A stretch of 6,649 nt of DNA from CAYQAJ01 sp964415245 (GTDB taxonomy: Bacteria > Planctomycetota > Planctomycetia > Pirellulales > Pirellulaceae), in NCBI GenBank assembly GCA_964415245.1, contig CAYQAJ010000283.1, positions 1 through 6,649 on the forward strand. Direction: 5' to 3'. A model generated the notes under the pieces. The model saw only the letters and a program-made list of their open reading frames with translations. It ran no database searches and had not been told where the DNA came from. This document shows, piece by piece, positions 5,755 through 6,649 of the stretch. The stretch's first letter is position 1. Every line of letters starts with the position of its first letter. The position numbers and the translations under genes are program-made.

Positions 5755-6649
5755 ATGATGAATATGTACGCGCTCGATGGCGCGGCCGGCACCTTGTGCG
5801 ACGCCGCTCGAAAACTGGCTAGCGAGGTCGCACTTCCCGCCGCGGCGGAAGTCGACCGCTTGGGGCGGTTTCCGACCGAGGCGCTTGCCGCGCTGGCCGA
5901 GCAGGGGTTTTTCGGTTTGTGTGTGCCGACCGAGTTCGGAGGCAAGGGGCAGCCGCCGCGCGTTTTCGCCGCCGCGACCGAGCAACTGGCGATCGCGTGC
6001 CCCTCAACGGCCATGATCTACGTGATGCACGTGGTGGCCGCGCAGGCGATTTCCGCTTCGCCGCGGTTGGCCAGTCGCCAGCAAGTACTGCGCGACATTG
6101 CGGCGGGGAAGCATCTCACGACGCTCGCGTTTTCGGAGCGCGGGTCGCGATCGCAGTTCTGGGCGCCGCTGTCGAAGCTGGAGCCATCGTCGAACGGACA
6201 CGGTTATCGAGTTACCGCCGATAAGTCGTGGGTCACGTCGGCCCACCATGCCGATTCGTACGTGTGCAATGTACAGATGCCCGGCGCCGCGGCGCCGATC
6301 GAATCGACGCTCTATCTGCTCGACCGCACGGCAGAGGGAGTGTGCGTCGCCGGGACGTTCGACGGCCTGGGGCTGCGGGGCAACGACTCGGCGCCCGTTG
6401 AAATCCGCGACGCTGCGATCGCCGAGGAGCAGTTGCTGTGCGATCACGGCGCCGCGGCGACGATGATCATCGAAGTCGTGCTCCCCTGGTTCAGCGTGGG
6501 GACGGCCGCCATGTCGAACGGATTGTGCCTGGCCGCGGTGGCCGCGACCCGCGATCACCTGTCGAGCGCCGGCTTTCAGCACGACGGCACGCGGCTGCGC
6601 GATCTGGCCAACCTGCGCACCCGGCTGGCCGACATGAGCTTGCGTACTG
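5755..6649 (+). CDS. Acyl-CoA dehydrogenase family protein, 3' end outside window
   Basis: Members are FAD enzymes that introduce an alpha-beta double bond into acyl-CoA thioesters and pass electrons to an electron-transfer flavoprotein. Relatives catalyse flavin hydroxylation. The first 298 residues are visible, and the family is about 380. The helical N-terminal domain contains LAALAEQGFFGLCVPTEFGG (44-63), a family hallmark. The middle beta domain has TTLAFSERGSRS (122-133), aligned with the usual A-x-TEPGAGSD flavin/substrate segment, then VTADKSWVTSAHHADSYV (153-170) and FDGLGLRGNDSAPVEI (202-217), the usual G-x-RGS/T region. The C-terminal helical domain, where the catalytic Glu would lie, starts near 240 and runs off the end. 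ATG 5755 follows an in-frame stop at 5716, with ATG 5758 and 5764 as alternatives. No clear ribosome-binding site is present. The Ser-Glu-Arg-Gly version of the flavin segment is atypical, so the substrate is uncertain. Confidence 0.88.
   Translation, partial: MMNMYALDGAAGTLCDAARKLASEVALPAAAEVDRLGRFPTEALAALAEQGFFGLCVPTEFGGKGQPPRVFAAATEQLAIACPSTAMIYVMHVVAAQAISASPRLASRQQVLRDIAAGKHLTTLAFSERGSRSQFWAPLSKLEPSSNGHGYRVTADKSWVTSAHHADSYVCNVQMPGAAAPIESTLYLLDRTAEGVCVAGTFDGLGLRGNDSAPVEIRDAAIAEEQLLCDHGAAATMIIEVVLPWFSVGTAAMSNGLCLAAVAATRDHLSSAGFQHDGTRLRDLANLRTRLADMSLRT

Noticed and set aside
4088..5758. 556-residue plus-strand frame overlapping the barrel-protein gene
   Set aside because: Arg-rich shadow in another frame. 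The 4200-5669 frame has a signal peptide, barrel-like segments and a C-terminal Phe.
6004..6582. 192-residue minus-strand frame near the right end
   Set aside because: Antisense to the acyl-CoA dehydrogenase gene, which has clear family motifs.

Overview
The window looks like a GC-rich chromosomal stretch from a planctomycete, probably of the Pirellulales type. This is inferred from gene content: a DUF1501 remnant with the wording typical of that phylum, a secreted DUF547 protein, a Cys-rich outer-membrane barrel protein, and long, loosely packed intergenic DNA. No rRNA, tRNA or CRISPR array is visible.

Layout. Positions 1-201 (minus) hold the first 67 codons of CTP synthase (pyrG), cut by the window edge. 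Positions 202-566 have no gene but carry repeats: a 9-bp triplicate, a small hairpin, and a perfect 14-bp inverted repeat at 384-397/549-562. The right arm ends about 5 bp before the point where a decayed DUF1501 gene (567-1020, plus) becomes recognisable. That gene has lost its 5' two-thirds and has a frameshift near 724. An unidentified 28-codon coding-like tail follows in the same frame (1021-1107). Positions 1108-1522 are gene-free. A flavin-dependent halogenase-like oxidoreductase lies on the minus strand (1523-2779), with a plausible promoter at 2870-2898.

Four plus-strand genes follow: a 75-residue double zinc-ribbon protein (2992-3219), a secreted DUF547 protein (3309-4115), a predicted outer-membrane beta-barrel protein with a metallothionein-like Cys cluster (4200-5669), and the first 298 codons of an acyl-CoA dehydrogenase family protein (5755-6649, running off the end). 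Gaps between them are about 84-89 bp. Two contain GC-rich hairpins that could be terminators, so the four need not be one operon.

Functionally, only pyrG is a clear housekeeping gene. The halogenase-like enzyme keeps the hallmark halogenase motifs and is the strongest candidate for new chemistry. The DUF547 and barrel genes are adjacent and both exported, so a shared envelope role is possible but not shown. I see no complete new multi-gene system. The most unusual local signals are the inverted repeat beside the broken gene and the Cys-rich region of the barrel protein.
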